A stretch of DNA of 46,220 nt from Mariniblastus sp. (GTDB lineage Bacteria > Planctomycetota > Planctomycetia > Pirellulales > Pirellulaceae): assembly GCA_014237975.1 (NCBI GenBank), contig JABACA010000022.1, positions 1 through 46,220 of the forward strand, given 5' to 3'. Below, piece by piece: positions 8,932 through 18,288 of this stretch (positions are counted from its first letter, which is position 1; every line of letters starts with the position of its first letter). Under the pieces are notes generated by a model. It made no database searches and had not been told where the DNA came from. It saw nothing but the letters and a program-made list of their open reading frames with translations. Both the position numbers and the translations under genes were made by a program.

Positions 8932-10932
8932 CTAGGCTGCCTTTTCTTGGTCCATTTCACGTAGGCGGTGATAGATCTTGCATCGTCTAAGTAGATCCTC
9001 GTGCGTTCCACAATCCACGACGCGACCGTTGTTCATGACCATGATTTGATCTACCAGTTCCAGTGTCGACATACGATGGGTAACGATCAGGGTCGTGCGA
9101 TTCTTGATAAATGATTTGAGAGCTGCGTGAATCAGCAATTCACTTTCCGGGTCAATCTGGCTGGTGGCTTCGTCCAAAATCAATATTCTTGGATCATGCA
9201 ATATGGCTCTTGCCAATGCGAGGCGCTGTCGTTGCCCACCCGACAGCCGCCCACCATGCTCGCCAATGTCGGTTTCATATCCGTCGTCCAGCTGACAGAT
9301 GAAATCGTGTGCATGGGCCTGTTGTGCAGCTCGTTCAATTTGGTCCTGAGTTGCCTGCGGGTTGCCATAGCTGATATTGGCTGCAATGGAATCTCGAAAC
9401 AGCATGGTCAATTGCGTGACGTAGCCGATTTCTGCCCTTAGATCATTGGGTGAGTATTCACGCAGGTCACTGCCTCCGATCCTTATTTTCCCACTACCGA
9501 CGTCAAAGAAACGGGGTAACAGGTTGATCAATGTACTTTTGCCACAGCCGTTGGGACCGATAATCGCGATCGATGAACCGGGAGGCAAGTCAAAAGAAAC
9601 ACCGTTCACGACAGGGGCATCCTCTCCATAAGAAAATTTGACATCGTCAAATTCAATACCCAATGGACCAGTTGGTATTGCCTTTGGATGAGCCGGTACC
9701 GTTACGGCGGGCTGCTGGTCAATCAAAGGGAACACGCGGTCCGCTGCCACAATACCCGCTTGCATCATGTTATAAACATCACCCAACTTCCGTAGCGGGT
9801 CGCAAACGCCGATCAAAAAAGCAAAAAACACCATCAGCTCGCCGAATTCCATGGGTGCCGAACTCATCCGAATATTGAACAGGTACATCTCCTGGTTCAA
9901 AACCAGATAGCCACCGGCCAGGATGGAAAGACTGATAATACTGACGCCGAGAAGTTCATTATTGGATCGCGACAAGGCCCCATAAAGCGCAATTCGCATC
10001 CCCTTTTTGTAAACGTCATGAGCAACCACCCTGAATCTCTGGCGCTCGTCTTCCTGCATGTTAAAGGCTTTTACAACGCGCAGGTAAGTGAGGGCCTGGT
10101 AGAGTCGATCGAGGAGTCGAGCAGACTCCTCCATGGATTTCTTGACAGCGCGCTTGGTCATCCTGGCAAGTTTGACCATCAGGTAAACGGCCAGTGGACA
10201 GACCAGCAACGAAAACAACAACAGGCGCCAGTTGATCAAGGCGGCTCCTACCAGGCAGGCGCCCATCTTTAACGGCTCGCGAATCGTTTTACCAAACAGA
10301 GTTATTATCGAAGTACCGATGGCTCCCGTTTCGCCTCGAATGCGACTGATCAAATCGCCGGTACCCTTTACGTTGATTTCGGAGATTTCCATACTCAACA
10401 CGTTGGAAAATACGCTGTTCTGTAAATCCAGAATTGTTCTCTGGCCAACCCGCGCCACCAAATAGATACTGCTGGCCAGAAATATTCCACGGAAGACAGT
10501 GCCAATCACCATCAGGCACATCAGCACAACCAAGGTCATGTAGGGATCACTCGGCGCGTATTTCCTGATCCACGGTTCTAGCTGCTCCGTCCAGGCAATC
10601 CGTTCGTTTTGTGTTTTGATATCCGTCTGGTAGGACCGGACTGCCTTTTGCTTGACTTTGATCTGTTCGCCGGTCAGATTGTCATCGGCGATTTGAGACT
10701 GAAGTTTCTCGATTTTGGATTCAGAATTTTCGATCGCAACATGCGAATCTTCGAGCCGTTGCTCTGCCCATTGCTGAAGTGATTTGTCTTTGAGAACGAC
10801 TTCGACAAAAGGATAAACGGCTCCCAAATTGGCACCCCAGAAAACGGCGACCAAGATCGAGCAAATGAAGGCCCAGATTAAGGACCATCGGTATTTGAGC
10901 GCCATCCGTAACGCTCGGCTAAGGTTTCTCAT
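8932..10932 (-). CDS. MsbA-like ABC exporter with long extracytoplasmic loop
   Basis: Half-transporter of 666 aa with an N-terminal membrane domain fused to an ATPase; it works as a homodimer. Walker A is GPNGCGKST (459-467), the signature LSGGQRQR is at about 563-570, Walker B ILILDEA at 583-589 and the H-loop His at about 619. TM1 (about 17-42) is followed by an unusually long charged segment (about 45-130) rich in Glu, Lys and Gln that looks coiled-coil. TM2 begins near 131, just after KYAPSDP. The same loop with a matching YAP.(S/D)P motif occurs in the exporter at 25464-27446. Its position between the pseudaminic acid genes and kdsD suggests it flips a lipid-linked surface glycan; the substrate is inferred. 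The start is ATG, with a weak GGAAG upstream. Confidence 0.92.
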   Translation of the reverse strand: MRNLSRALRMALKYRWSLIWAFICSILVAVFWGANLGAVYPFVEVVLKDKSLQQWAEQRLEDSHVAIENSESKIEKLQSQIADDNLTGEQIKVKQKAVRSYQTDIKTQNERIAWTEQLEPWIRKYAPSDPYMTLVVLMCLMVIGTVFRGIFLASSIYLVARVGQRTILDLQNSVFSNVLSMEISEINVKGTGDLISRIRGETGAIGTSIITLFGKTIREPLKMGACLVGAALINWRLLLFSLLVCPLAVYLMVKLARMTKRAVKKSMEESARLLDRLYQALTYLRVVKAFNMQEDERQRFRVVAHDVYKKGMRIALYGALSRSNNELLGVSIISLSILAGGYLVLNQEMYLFNIRMSSAPMEFGELMVFFAFLIGVCDPLRKLGDVYNMMQAGIVAADRVFPLIDQQPAVTVPAHPKAIPTGPLGIEFDDVKFSYGEDAPVVNGVSFDLPPGSSIAIIGPNGCGKSTLINLLPRFFDVGSGKIRIGGSDLREYSPNDLRAEIGYVTQLTMLFRDSIAANISYGNPQATQDQIERAAQQAHAHDFICQLDDGYETDIGEHGGRLSGGQRQRLALARAILHDPRILILDEATSQIDPESELLIHAALKSFIKNRTTLIVTHRMSTLELVDQIMVMNNGRVVDCGTHEDLLRRCKIYHRLREMDQEKAA

Positions 10933-11021
10933 ATCTGATTACAGCTTCCTTGCTGCTAGCGAATATCTGATTTCTAAAATGTTTTTACTCTTTGTCTAAA
11001 GTTGGAAGCAAGGGCAATGTG

Positions 11022-12077
11022 TCATGCAATGTGGTCCCAACTGAGTGGGGTTCCCCGGCAAATATCGGTTTGGGCGACTTTTCCGAGGACTTGCCGCATG
11101 TTTTTGGGTGCAAGTCCCATCCCGGGTCGAATCGAACGCACATTTTCCTCGGTAAAAAAATCTCCTTGTTTTACATCGTTGACGACAAATAACGAACGGC
11201 GAAAATCAGTGTTATTACTGTCATACCGAGTCGGTCCGAAGTGAACTTCTCCCAATGCCCGTTCCACATTCCGCACCGCCTTTACCATTTCCTTGAATTC
11301 CGATGGTTCCAGGGAAAAACTGCTGTCGGGTCCGCCTTCATTTCGTCTGAGCGTTAAATGTTTCTCGATAATGTTGGCTCCCAGGCAAACGGAGGCAACC
11401 GCCGCTTCGCAGCCCAGGCTGTGATCGGATAAGCCGACGGGCCGTCCGAAATGTGCACCTAAAATCGGAATGGTTTTCAGGTTCATGGATTCCATGGGGG
11501 CCGGATAGGCACTGGTGCATTTGAGCAAGGCGATATCATTGCATCCATTTGACTGCAATGTTTCGACTGCCAGTTCAATTTCTTTCATGGTCGCCATGCC
11601 GGTCGACAGGATGACGGGCCGCCCGGTTTGGGCAACGTACTCCAATAAAGGGATGTCGACGATTTCGAACGATGCAATCTTGTACGCTGGCACCTCCATT
11701 TCTTCCAGGAAATCAACGGCAGTTGAATCGAAGGGACTGGAAAACAGGTCCAGTCCCAGGTCGTTGGCGATTTTTTTGAGTTGTGGCTGCCAATCCCAAG
11801 GCATTTCAGCTTGGCGATACAACGAGTGAAAGTTTTGCCCGTCCCAATCGGTGGCGTGATTGATTTGAAAGTATCGATTGTCGCAATCAAGGGTCAGCGT
11901 GTCAGCCGTATAGGTCTGGAGTTTTATGGCGTTGGCCCCGGCGTCTGCTGCGGCATGGATCAATTCACTCGCCCGACGGATGCAATGTCCGTGGTTGGCC
12001 GATAATTCTGCAATTAGATAGACGGGGTATTCCCTGCCTATCGTGTGATTACCAATTCGAATAAATTCCGAACCCAT
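11022..12077 (-). CDS. pseI: Pseudaminic acid synthase
   Basis: NeuB-family aldolase, 351 aa, that condenses phosphoenolpyruvate with 2,4-diacetamido-2,4,6-trideoxy-L-altrose to make pseudaminic acid. A TIM barrel (about 18-280) contains AELSANHG, KLQTYTADT, LFSSPFD, KCTSAYPAP and LSDHSLG; the segment EGGPDSSFSLEP is typical of the PseI branch rather than of sialic acid synthases. A C-terminal SAF antifreeze-like domain follows (about 290-350, with NVRSIRPGMGLAPK). It starts one base after the stop of the pseG-pseH fusion (TAACATG), so it is in the same operon. About 90 bp separate its stop from the ABC exporter gene. Confidence 0.95.
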   Translation of the reverse strand: MGSEFIRIGNHTIGREYPVYLIAELSANHGHCIRRASELIHAAADAGANAIKLQTYTADTLTLDCDNRYFQINHATDWDGQNFHSLYRQAEMPWDWQPQLKKIANDLGLDLFSSPFDSTAVDFLEEMEVPAYKIASFEIVDIPLLEYVAQTGRPVILSTGMATMKEIELAVETLQSNGCNDIALLKCTSAYPAPMESMNLKTIPILGAHFGRPVGLSDHSLGCEAAVASVCLGANIIEKHLTLRRNEGGPDSSFSLEPSEFKEMVKAVRNVERALGEVHFGPTRYDSNNTDFRRSLFVVNDVKQGDFFTEENVRSIRPGMGLAPKNMRQVLGKVAQTDICRGTPLSWDHIA

Positions 12078-12078
12078 G

Positions 12079-13650
12079 TTAGGAGGCTTTCATATGATGG
12101 TTGGTGACGACTTCTGTCGTGGATTGACCGGTGGGGCAAAAGGAAAATTCCAAGGCAACCTGGCCATTGATCGTGGTCGTGGCAGCCGTTTTGAATCCAG
12201 CTTTTCGGAACGCAGTTTGGGAAGCAAAGTCAATGGGCTTGATGTAGGCGACGAATTCGGTGTTGCCTAGCAGTCGCGTCGCCAATCTGCACGCGGCCTC
12301 AATCAACGATGTACCGATTCCCTTGCCTCGCATGGATGGAACAAGGTTGATGCCAATTACCGTCCTGTTTGAGTCAGTCGACTCCAGCAGGATTTGCCCG
12401 ATCGGGCGACCTGTTGTGTTCTCAATAATCCAATTAACGTGTTGTTCGCCACTCAGTTGTTCCAGCAGCCAATCTTGCAGTTGTTTGGATTGGACAGCGG
12501 TCGCACCAAAACGAGTTGCCCGGATTTCGGAGTCATTATGCCAATCCATTAACATTGCCACATCCTGTTTTTCCGCTTTTCGAAACCGGTAAAGGTGAGA
12601 ACAAAGTCGCCTGGCCAGTCGGGCGGCTCCTTGTCCGTCAACCAGTTTGCGTGCAGCAAGCGATAGGGACTCGCGACATTTGGGATTTCGGATGATCCGG
12701 CTGATAACGTTTTGTGCCTCACCATTGCGTAAGTCGCTTTGCTCGACCGTCTCTGCGGCGCCTCGGCGAACGAGGCAGTTGGCGACTTCAATCTGGTTGT
12801 TGACTATCGGGATCGCGATCATGGGAACTCCAGCATGGCAGAGTTCATAGCAAGTCGAACCCGCAGCCGTAATCGCCAAATCGGTCCGTTGGAACATCGA
12901 GGCCATTCGATCGACGTTGGAATGGAACCGTATGGAAAACTTCGATTGCTTGGCCGCAGTCTTGAGGCTTTCAAAATGTGGGTTGCAATGTCCCACGATG
13001 ACGTCCACGGAAGTCCCCGCTTCGGCACACTGATCCAAAACCCGGATGACATCGAGGGTCGTATTGTGGGGGTCTGCTCCACCAATCGTAACCAGGATGC
13101 GTTTGGCATTGCCCATCGCGATTTTCCGGTGGTTGGCCGGGGGTCCATGGTCGAGCTCGAATTCCTCGCGAATCAGTACAAATTCGAGTCCCGCGATAAT
13201 ATCTTGTGATTTTTTCCGGAGTGTGTAATCTCCTGTGTCGGCATAAGCGTTCTGATTGAAAATCGCGTCAGCCCCTGCATGGTTTCCGTGGCCAAAATCG
13301 TCAACAACCAATAGCCGGGATCCGTTTAGGCAGATCGATTCCTGATAGCAATCGTCAAACCGGTATCCATCCAGGACGACCCAGTCAGGATTTTGGCGGG
13401 TGATATGGTCGTTGAAAATTTGCATCTCTTCCTCGGGACCACAGTCGGGAAGCATTCTTAACTCGAACCCTTCGGTATGGATTCGCATTGCCAGTCGAGC
13501 CGGAAGAGTGTTGGTAATGATGGTCACTTGGCCCCCCATTTTTTGCCAGGCTTGTCCCAAGGCCAGGCATCGCATTACATGGCCGGTACCCATTTTGGGT
13601 CCGGCGTCCGCTCGAATCAGAAGTCGGTGTACGGGGCTTAAGTTGGGCAT
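12079..13650 (-). CDS. pseG: PseG-PseH fusion: UDP-sugar hydrolase plus N-acetyltransferase
   Basis: Two consecutive pseudaminic acid steps in one chain of 523 aa. Residues 1-350 are PseG, a GT-B-fold hydrolase that removes UDP: MGTGHVMRCLA at 20-30, VTIGGADPHN at 187-196 and AAGSTCYEL at 262-270. Residues about 352-505 are a GNAT acetyltransferase with the acetyl-CoA loop RGKGIG at 441-446, matching the PseH role (N-4 acetylation). In Campylobacter and Helicobacter these are separate proteins. Chemically PseH acts just before PseG, so the fusion joins adjacent steps. The last about 18 residues are polar and outside both domains. No other pseH candidate is in the window, which supports this reading. 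Confidence 0.93.
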   Translation of the reverse strand: MPNLSPVHRLLIRADAGPKMGTGHVMRCLALGQAWQKMGGQVTIITNTLPARLAMRIHTEGFELRMLPDCGPEEEMQIFNDHITRQNPDWVVLDGYRFDDCYQESICLNGSRLLVVDDFGHGNHAGADAIFNQNAYADTGDYTLRKKSQDIIAGLEFVLIREEFELDHGPPANHRKIAMGNAKRILVTIGGADPHNTTLDVIRVLDQCAEAGTSVDVIVGHCNPHFESLKTAAKQSKFSIRFHSNVDRMASMFQRTDLAITAAGSTCYELCHAGVPMIAIPIVNNQIEVANCLVRRGAAETVEQSDLRNGEAQNVISRIIRNPKCRESLSLAARKLVDGQGAARLARRLCSHLYRFRKAEKQDVAMLMDWHNDSEIRATRFGATAVQSKQLQDWLLEQLSGEQHVNWIIENTTGRPIGQILLESTDSNRTVIGINLVPSMRGKGIGTSLIEAACRLATRLLGNTEFVAYIKPIDFASQTAFRKAGFKTAATTTINGQVALEFSFCPTGQSTTEVVTNHHMKAS

Positions 13651-13728
13651 CTTGTTTGGCTGGGTCTTTCGGTTGGAATATTTATGTGAAATCCGGATCC
13701 ATCAAGTCAGAAATCAGGCGAGTTTTCA

Positions 13729-14454
13729 TCAGGCCACTTTTTGCGGAATATTGTGATTGACGCTTCGCCATTCAGGATGTTGAAGGTAAGCTCGAATCAC
13801 GTCCCGCCAGTGGAATGTGTTGTCAGGAAAACAATGGAAGATGTCACGAATCAGTCGGATGTCTTTTTCTGTGTCGACGGTCCATCTCAGATCGGCGTAG
13901 CTCGTTCCCGCCATGTGACTTCCAATTTTAAAACGATGGCTATTGCGGTAAACCATTAACGTTACATGCTCTCGATTCTCTGGCTGGTCCGCTTCCAGGA
14001 CCAGTCGATCGAGGCAAGCCCGGGTGAATACCTCCGTATCCAAACCTCGCGGAAAGGTTCGGACGGGATAGAAATTGCAGGCATAATCCAGGTGTTCGTT
14101 TTCGGTCAGAACTTGAATCGAAGCGTCGATGACCTGGGGGTCGATCATAGGACAATCGGAGGTCACGCGAACAATTAGATTGCCGCCAAACATCCTGGCT
14201 GCCATTTCGTAGCGACTCAGTACATCGTTGGCATCACCTTTCACGAAAGGCACATGGTTTTCCGTGCACCATTGCCAAATCGGTTTGTCTTCTGGCAGAT
14301 TCGATGCGGCCACGACGGTTTGGTCGACATGAAGACTTCGACGGACACGTTCCACGACCTGGGCCAACATCGGTTTTCCGCCAACAGGCAACATGACTTT
14401 GCCGGGTAGGCGTTGACTTCCCATGCGGGCCTGAATGATAGCGATGGTCGACAA
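13729..14454 (-). CDS. pseF: Cytidylyltransferase (PseF / SpsF-like)
   Basis: Activates the nonulosonic acid as its CMP form, by operon context. It is 241 aa, of the cytidylyltransferase family that includes SpsF and NeuA-like enzymes. The nucleotide-binding start is IIQARMGSQRLPGKVMLPVG, followed by VVAASNLPEDKPI, RVTSDCPMIDP and DLRWTVDTEKD, the latter being typical of the SpsF type. The start is a TTG at 14454, with GGGAG about 9 bases upstream overlapping the pseC stop. Of the pse genes this one is least secure in its exact substrate, because SpsF-type proteins occur with several sugars; the complete set of the other pse activities around it makes pseudaminic acid the best guess. Confidence 0.85.
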   Translation of the reverse strand: MSTIAIIQARMGSQRLPGKVMLPVGGKPMLAQVVERVRRSLHVDQTVVAASNLPEDKPIWQWCTENHVPFVKGDANDVLSRYEMAARMFGGNLIVRVTSDCPMIDPQVIDASIQVLTENEHLDYACNFYPVRTFPRGLDTEVFTRACLDRLVLEADQPENREHVTLMVYRNSHRFKIGSHMAGTSYADLRWTVDTEKDIRLIRDIFHCFPDNTFHWRDVIRAYLQHPEWRSVNHNIPQKVA

Positions 14455-14466
14455 AACGGTGACTCC

Positions 14467-15648
14467 CTAGGCTGAAACGGCTGTCGCGAACGCAATTTCG
14501 GCTAATGACTGGCTGACGAATTCAATTTGATGGTCCTCCATCGCCGGGAAAATGGGCAACGACAGGATTTCTTGGTAAGCCGCCTCGGCGGTTGGGCAGT
14601 GAATTGAGTCAACGTCAAAACGTTCTCGGTAAAACGAGTTCTGGTAGACAGGTCGGTAGTGCACGTTGGTGACAATTTGACGTTGGCGCAGCTCGTTGAA
14701 AACCTTATCCCGGTTCGATCGACAGCGGATAACCATCAAATGGTAGGCGTGCGTTCTGTCTTCCAGATGGACCAATGGTTGGTAATCCGCAGAAGGTTCC
14801 AATTGACGGCAATATTCTCTTGCAATGAACTGGCGGCGATCGGTGAAGGAAGTGAGTTTTGAGAGTTGCGACATGGCCAATGCGCACTGCATATCTGTCA
14901 GTCGCAAGTTGAACCCGAGGTATTTCATGTCGTATTCAAATTGCCCCAGCTGTTGCCGGGATCGGTGGTCACTATCAATGCCATGGTTCCGGAAACAGTG
15001 CAACCGCCGGGTCAGCATCTCTGCCAAACCGTGGTCCGCTACGTTAACCGTTATCATCCCGCCTTCGCCACAGGTAATCGGCTTGACCGGATGAAAGCTA
15101 AAGCAACTGAGGTCGGCCAGACTTCCTACCGGTTGGTGGTTGTAGAAAGCACCCAATGAGTGGCAGGCGTCGGCCAGCAGAAATAGGTCGAAATCGTCAG
15201 CCAGTTGCCGAAGTGCAGTGTAATCGCAAGGCTGACCAGCGTAATCGACGGCGATAATTGCCTTTGTTTTCTTGGTGATCTTGTTGGCTACGTCGTCGAC
15301 ATCGATCAGCAATGTATCAGCCGAAACATCAGCGAATACGGGAATGCCCCCGTTGTAGATCACCGCATTGGCGGTAGCGCAAAATGTAATCGCGGGTACA
15401 ATTACCTGGTCACCCGGTTGGATATCAATGGCGTGCAACGCAGCCTGCAAGGCGGCTGTGCCATTGCACACCGACGTTGCCGAGTAGGCCTGAGTGTGAT
15501 CTGAAAAGGCAGTTTCGAATTGACTGACCAACGGACCGGTCGTCAACCAATCCGATCTCAGGACATCCACAACTGACTGGATGTCTGCTTCGTCCATCGT
15601 TTGTTTTCCGTACGGCAGCAATTGGCTTCCTCGAGTCGGTCGTATCAT
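14467..15648 (-). CDS. pseC: UDP-4-keto-sugar aminotransferase
   Basis: PLP-dependent aminotransferase of the DegT/DnrJ/EryC1 family, 393 aa, which aminates C-4 of the keto sugar made by PseB, with glutamate as usual donor. The PLP lysine is Lys189 in SFHPVKPITCGEGG; Asp160 in LADACHSLGA contacts the pyridine nitrogen; the early segment LPYGKQTMDEADI and WLTTGP are typical of PseC. It is full length. Its ATG overlaps the pseB stop (ATGA), so the two are translationally coupled. pseF follows after 12 bp. Confidence 0.95.
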   Translation of the reverse strand: MIRPTRGSQLLPYGKQTMDEADIQSVVDVLRSDWLTTGPLVSQFETAFSDHTQAYSATSVCNGTAALQAALHAIDIQPGDQVIVPAITFCATANAVIYNGGIPVFADVSADTLLIDVDDVANKITKKTKAIIAVDYAGQPCDYTALRQLADDFDLFLLADACHSLGAFYNHQPVGSLADLSCFSFHPVKPITCGEGGMITVNVADHGLAEMLTRRLHCFRNHGIDSDHRSRQQLGQFEYDMKYLGFNLRLTDMQCALAMSQLSKLTSFTDRRQFIAREYCRQLEPSADYQPLVHLEDRTHAYHLMVIRCRSNRDKVFNELRQRQIVTNVHYRPVYQNSFYRERFDVDSIHCPTAEAAYQEILSLPIFPAMEDHQIEFVSQSLAEIAFATAVSA

Positions 15649-16682
15649 GCGACGTTAATCATCTGTGGGGACAAGTCATTCGCCGGACAGTGTTGTTGGA
15701 TCAGTTTCCTAAGGTCCATCACAGACAGCCAGTCCGGGTTATTGTCACTTTCATAGGAGAAATCTGCCTCGCAGGGCGTGCCAAAATCCACGTAACTGGG
15801 TGGCTGGCTTGACCAACTACGTTGGTTCGGCTGGATAATGTAATGTCCTGGGAATTCCAGAGTCTGGTGTGCCTCGTCAGATGGAATCATGCATTCATGC
15901 ATCTTTTCGCCCGGTCGAATTCCAATGACTTCCGTGGCACATTCGGGTGCAACGGCTTTGACAATATCCAGGATCGTAGTACTGGGAATCCTGGGTACAA
16001 ACACTTCCCCGCCTTCCATTTGTTCAAATGCAGTGATGACGAAGTTGATGCCCTGTTCCAGTGTAATGATGAACCGCGTCATCTTGGGGTCGGTGATTGG
16101 CAGCACTCCGGTATTGCGTTTGTTTTGAAAGAACGGGACGACGGATCCATTCGACCCCAATACGTTTCCATAGCGAACCACAGCAAATCGTGGACCGTAG
16201 CTGCCCGACAATGAATTGGCTGCCACGAACAGTTTGTCGCTGCATAGTTTCGTGGCTCCATACAGGTTGATCGGTCCAGCTGCTTTGTCCGTTGAGAGAG
16301 CAATTACTTTTTGGACGTCTGATTCAAGGCAGGCTGCAATCAGGTTTTCCGCTCCACCAATATTCGTTCGAATGCATTCTTGTGGATTGTATTCAGCAAC
16401 ATCGACATGTTTCATGGCGGCCGCATGGATGACATAATCGACACCCTTCAAAGCCATTTTGAGACGATCTCGGTCTCGCACATCTCCGACAAAATAACGG
16501 ATCTGGGGGTATTTTTCCGGAGGAAAATAATTCCGTTGCATCGCTACGTGCTTTTGTTCGTCCCGGCTGTAGACGACGAGGCGGCGAATACCGGTTCTTT
16601 CAAGCAGAAACCGGGCACACTCTTTTCCAAACGAGCCGGTGCCACCAGTGATTAAAACAGTTTTGTTTTCAAGCCAGAGCAT
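15645..16682 (-). CDS. pseB: UDP-GlcNAc 4,6-dehydratase (inverting)
   Basis: First enzyme of the pseudaminic acid pathway: converts UDP-GlcNAc to the 4-keto-L-arabino sugar. Extended SDR of 345 aa. The NADP-binding loop TGGTGSFG is at 12-19; the catalytic residues are Asp132-Lys133 (STDKAAGP) and Tyr141/Lys145 (LYGATK). HAAAMKHVDVAEYNP (86-100) and GNVLGSNGSVVPFF are characteristic of PseB. The start ATG is preceded by GGAG at 7 bases. It heads the five-gene pse run; the 179 bp upstream to the preceding gene probably hold a promoter, though I could not pick out boxes. Confidence 0.96.
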   Translation of the reverse strand: MLWLENKTVLITGGTGSFGKECARFLLERTGIRRLVVYSRDEQKHVAMQRNYFPPEKYPQIRYFVGDVRDRDRLKMALKGVDYVIHAAAMKHVDVAEYNPQECIRTNIGGAENLIAACLESDVQKVIALSTDKAAGPINLYGATKLCSDKLFVAANSLSGSYGPRFAVVRYGNVLGSNGSVVPFFQNKRNTGVLPITDPKMTRFIITLEQGINFVITAFEQMEGGEVFVPRIPSTTILDIVKAVAPECATEVIGIRPGEKMHECMIPSDEAHQTLEFPGHYIIQPNQRSWSSQPPSYVDFGTPCEADFSYESDNNPDWLSVMDLRKLIQQHCPANDLSPQMINVA

Positions 16683-16861
16683 CCATGTTCTCCATGCGTT
16701 TTATTACGGGAACCTTTAAAGCTATCTGACCCAATCCGAATCAACAATACGAAAAGATTCAGGTCCAAAAGCAAACGCCCTCGCGCGGCAGGTGCTAGCA
16801 TTTTTGACGTTACGGGATGAGGGTCGTCTTGGTTGCGGAGATGACGATAGCCGTGTTGAAC

Positions 16862-18286
16862 TCAGGCAGAGGTTTCTTTGTTGGACAACATTTGAAAAGC
16901 GCGTTGAAAGAAGCGAGGCTTGCGAGGTTTCATGCCGTTGTAAATTACATGGCCCTTGAATTTTCCTTCAAACAACCCGGTCGACGTAAAGTACTGGTAT
17001 GGTATCCCATGCGTTTGTTGCCAATAACCGTAGATCAATGCGGCCGTCCGATCCATTGGTTCTAATTCCTGCGATAGGAGCTCCATCGCGGTCGAATGAT
17101 CGGGTGGAACATGGACACCGCCCATTCCACCGTAGAAGGATGGCCCCAGTAAAACCGATGGCGTACCCCAGTAAACCGACTCGATCCCAACACTCGATCC
17201 AAAGGTGACGACGGTATCGCTGCGCCGCATTATTTCATAAGTGTCTATGACCGCGTCGGGTGGAATGATGGTCAGGTTGGGCGATCGAATGGCCAGCATT
17301 TCCCGTTTGCTTTGATTATCGACATCCTTCAGATTGGGGTGGATGCGGAGGTAGATTCTGGTGTCTGGCGAAACGCTTAACAAGTCCGATGCAATTTTCT
17401 CGATCCCGCGAACCTGGTTGGGGTAAATCGTGTTTTGCCAGTGATCTCCGATCGCCACAAACTCGTCCTCTGAGCTGCAAAAAATCGATATGTTTTTACA
17501 TTCATTTTCCCATTGATCGGGCAGCCGCCCGATCTCTTGAAGCTTGGTAAAAGAATGCCAATTCCTTTCTACCCGGTTTTTTCGGTCTTCAAACCATTGC
17601 GCCCCAATGTCCTCGCGGTCGGGGTTTCCGCGATGCCAATGTTCCAGCATCGTTTCTTGAATGACCTGGATATCGTGAGGCAGATGGTTTGGAAATAAAT
17701 CGTAATGTTGGTTGTCACAACCTCTTTCGTGAATAAAGCAGTCAACCTGACGTGATTGGCAGGCTCGCAAGACTGCCCTCATCGCGGCAAATCGGCCATT
17801 GAAAAGGTAGACACGGTCTGGTCGAGACGACTGTAGATAGTCGATCGTACTTTGGTAAGTTGCCAAAGCTGACTGCATCAGGCGTCCCAGTAAGGGCTGC
17901 CAATGCTCCAGGTCTGGCTGCGGGTCGCGGCATACGGAAACCAATGACGAGAGTACTGCATAACCCACGTCAAAATTATCAACGTAGTATGTTTTCAGTT
18001 CGGTCAAATCATTAAATCGGGGTAGGTCTAAATCGGGAATGGTCTGCGCCAATTCAATTTCGCGAATGCCTGGCTGCAGTAAGCTAAATCCAGCCTTTCG
18101 TCTTCCGATACAATCCTCACAGCGCGACGGTGACTTTTCCAAGTTGAAATCGCAGTTGGCCAGTTTTCCATAACAACTGGCGAATTCGACCGTGTGTCCC
18201 TGCTCCAAATGGGACTGTGCAATTTCCAGTTCCGTTTCAAAATGCGGAGCGACGGTTGCATACGGCGAGAATATTGCAATTTTCAT
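16862..18286 (-). CDS. Capsule polysaccharide synthesis-like protein with four-Cys N-terminus
   Basis: Protein of 474 aa resembling capsule/surface carbohydrate synthesis proteins with a GT-B-like fold (Kdo-transferase-like C-terminal half). Support for that fold: RIHPNLKDVDNQSKRE followed by VIDTYEIMRRSDTVVTFGSSVGIESVYWGTPSVLLG, the nucleotide-sugar site pattern of this group. The N-terminus starts MKIAIFSPYA and carries Cys38, Cys45, Cys56 and Cys59 (ending CEDC), a possible metal knuckle. There is no signal peptide. It follows the GT2-like gene by 2 bp (TAGACATG) and precedes the pse run by 179 bp. It is a candidate for transferring pseudaminic acid or Kdo to an acceptor; the donor is not readable. 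Confidence 0.75.
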   Translation of the reverse strand: MKIAIFSPYATVAPHFETELEIAQSHLEQGHTVEFASCYGKLANCDFNLEKSPSRCEDCIGRRKAGFSLLQPGIREIELAQTIPDLDLPRFNDLTELKTYYVDNFDVGYAVLSSLVSVCRDPQPDLEHWQPLLGRLMQSALATYQSTIDYLQSSRPDRVYLFNGRFAAMRAVLRACQSRQVDCFIHERGCDNQHYDLFPNHLPHDIQVIQETMLEHWHRGNPDREDIGAQWFEDRKNRVERNWHSFTKLQEIGRLPDQWENECKNISIFCSSEDEFVAIGDHWQNTIYPNQVRGIEKIASDLLSVSPDTRIYLRIHPNLKDVDNQSKREMLAIRSPNLTIIPPDAVIDTYEIMRRSDTVVTFGSSVGIESVYWGTPSVLLGPSFYGGMGGVHVPPDHSTAMELLSQELEPMDRTAALIYGYWQQTHGIPYQYFTSTGLFEGKFKGHVIYNGMKPRKPRFFQRAFQMLSNKETSA

Positions 18287-18288
18287 GT

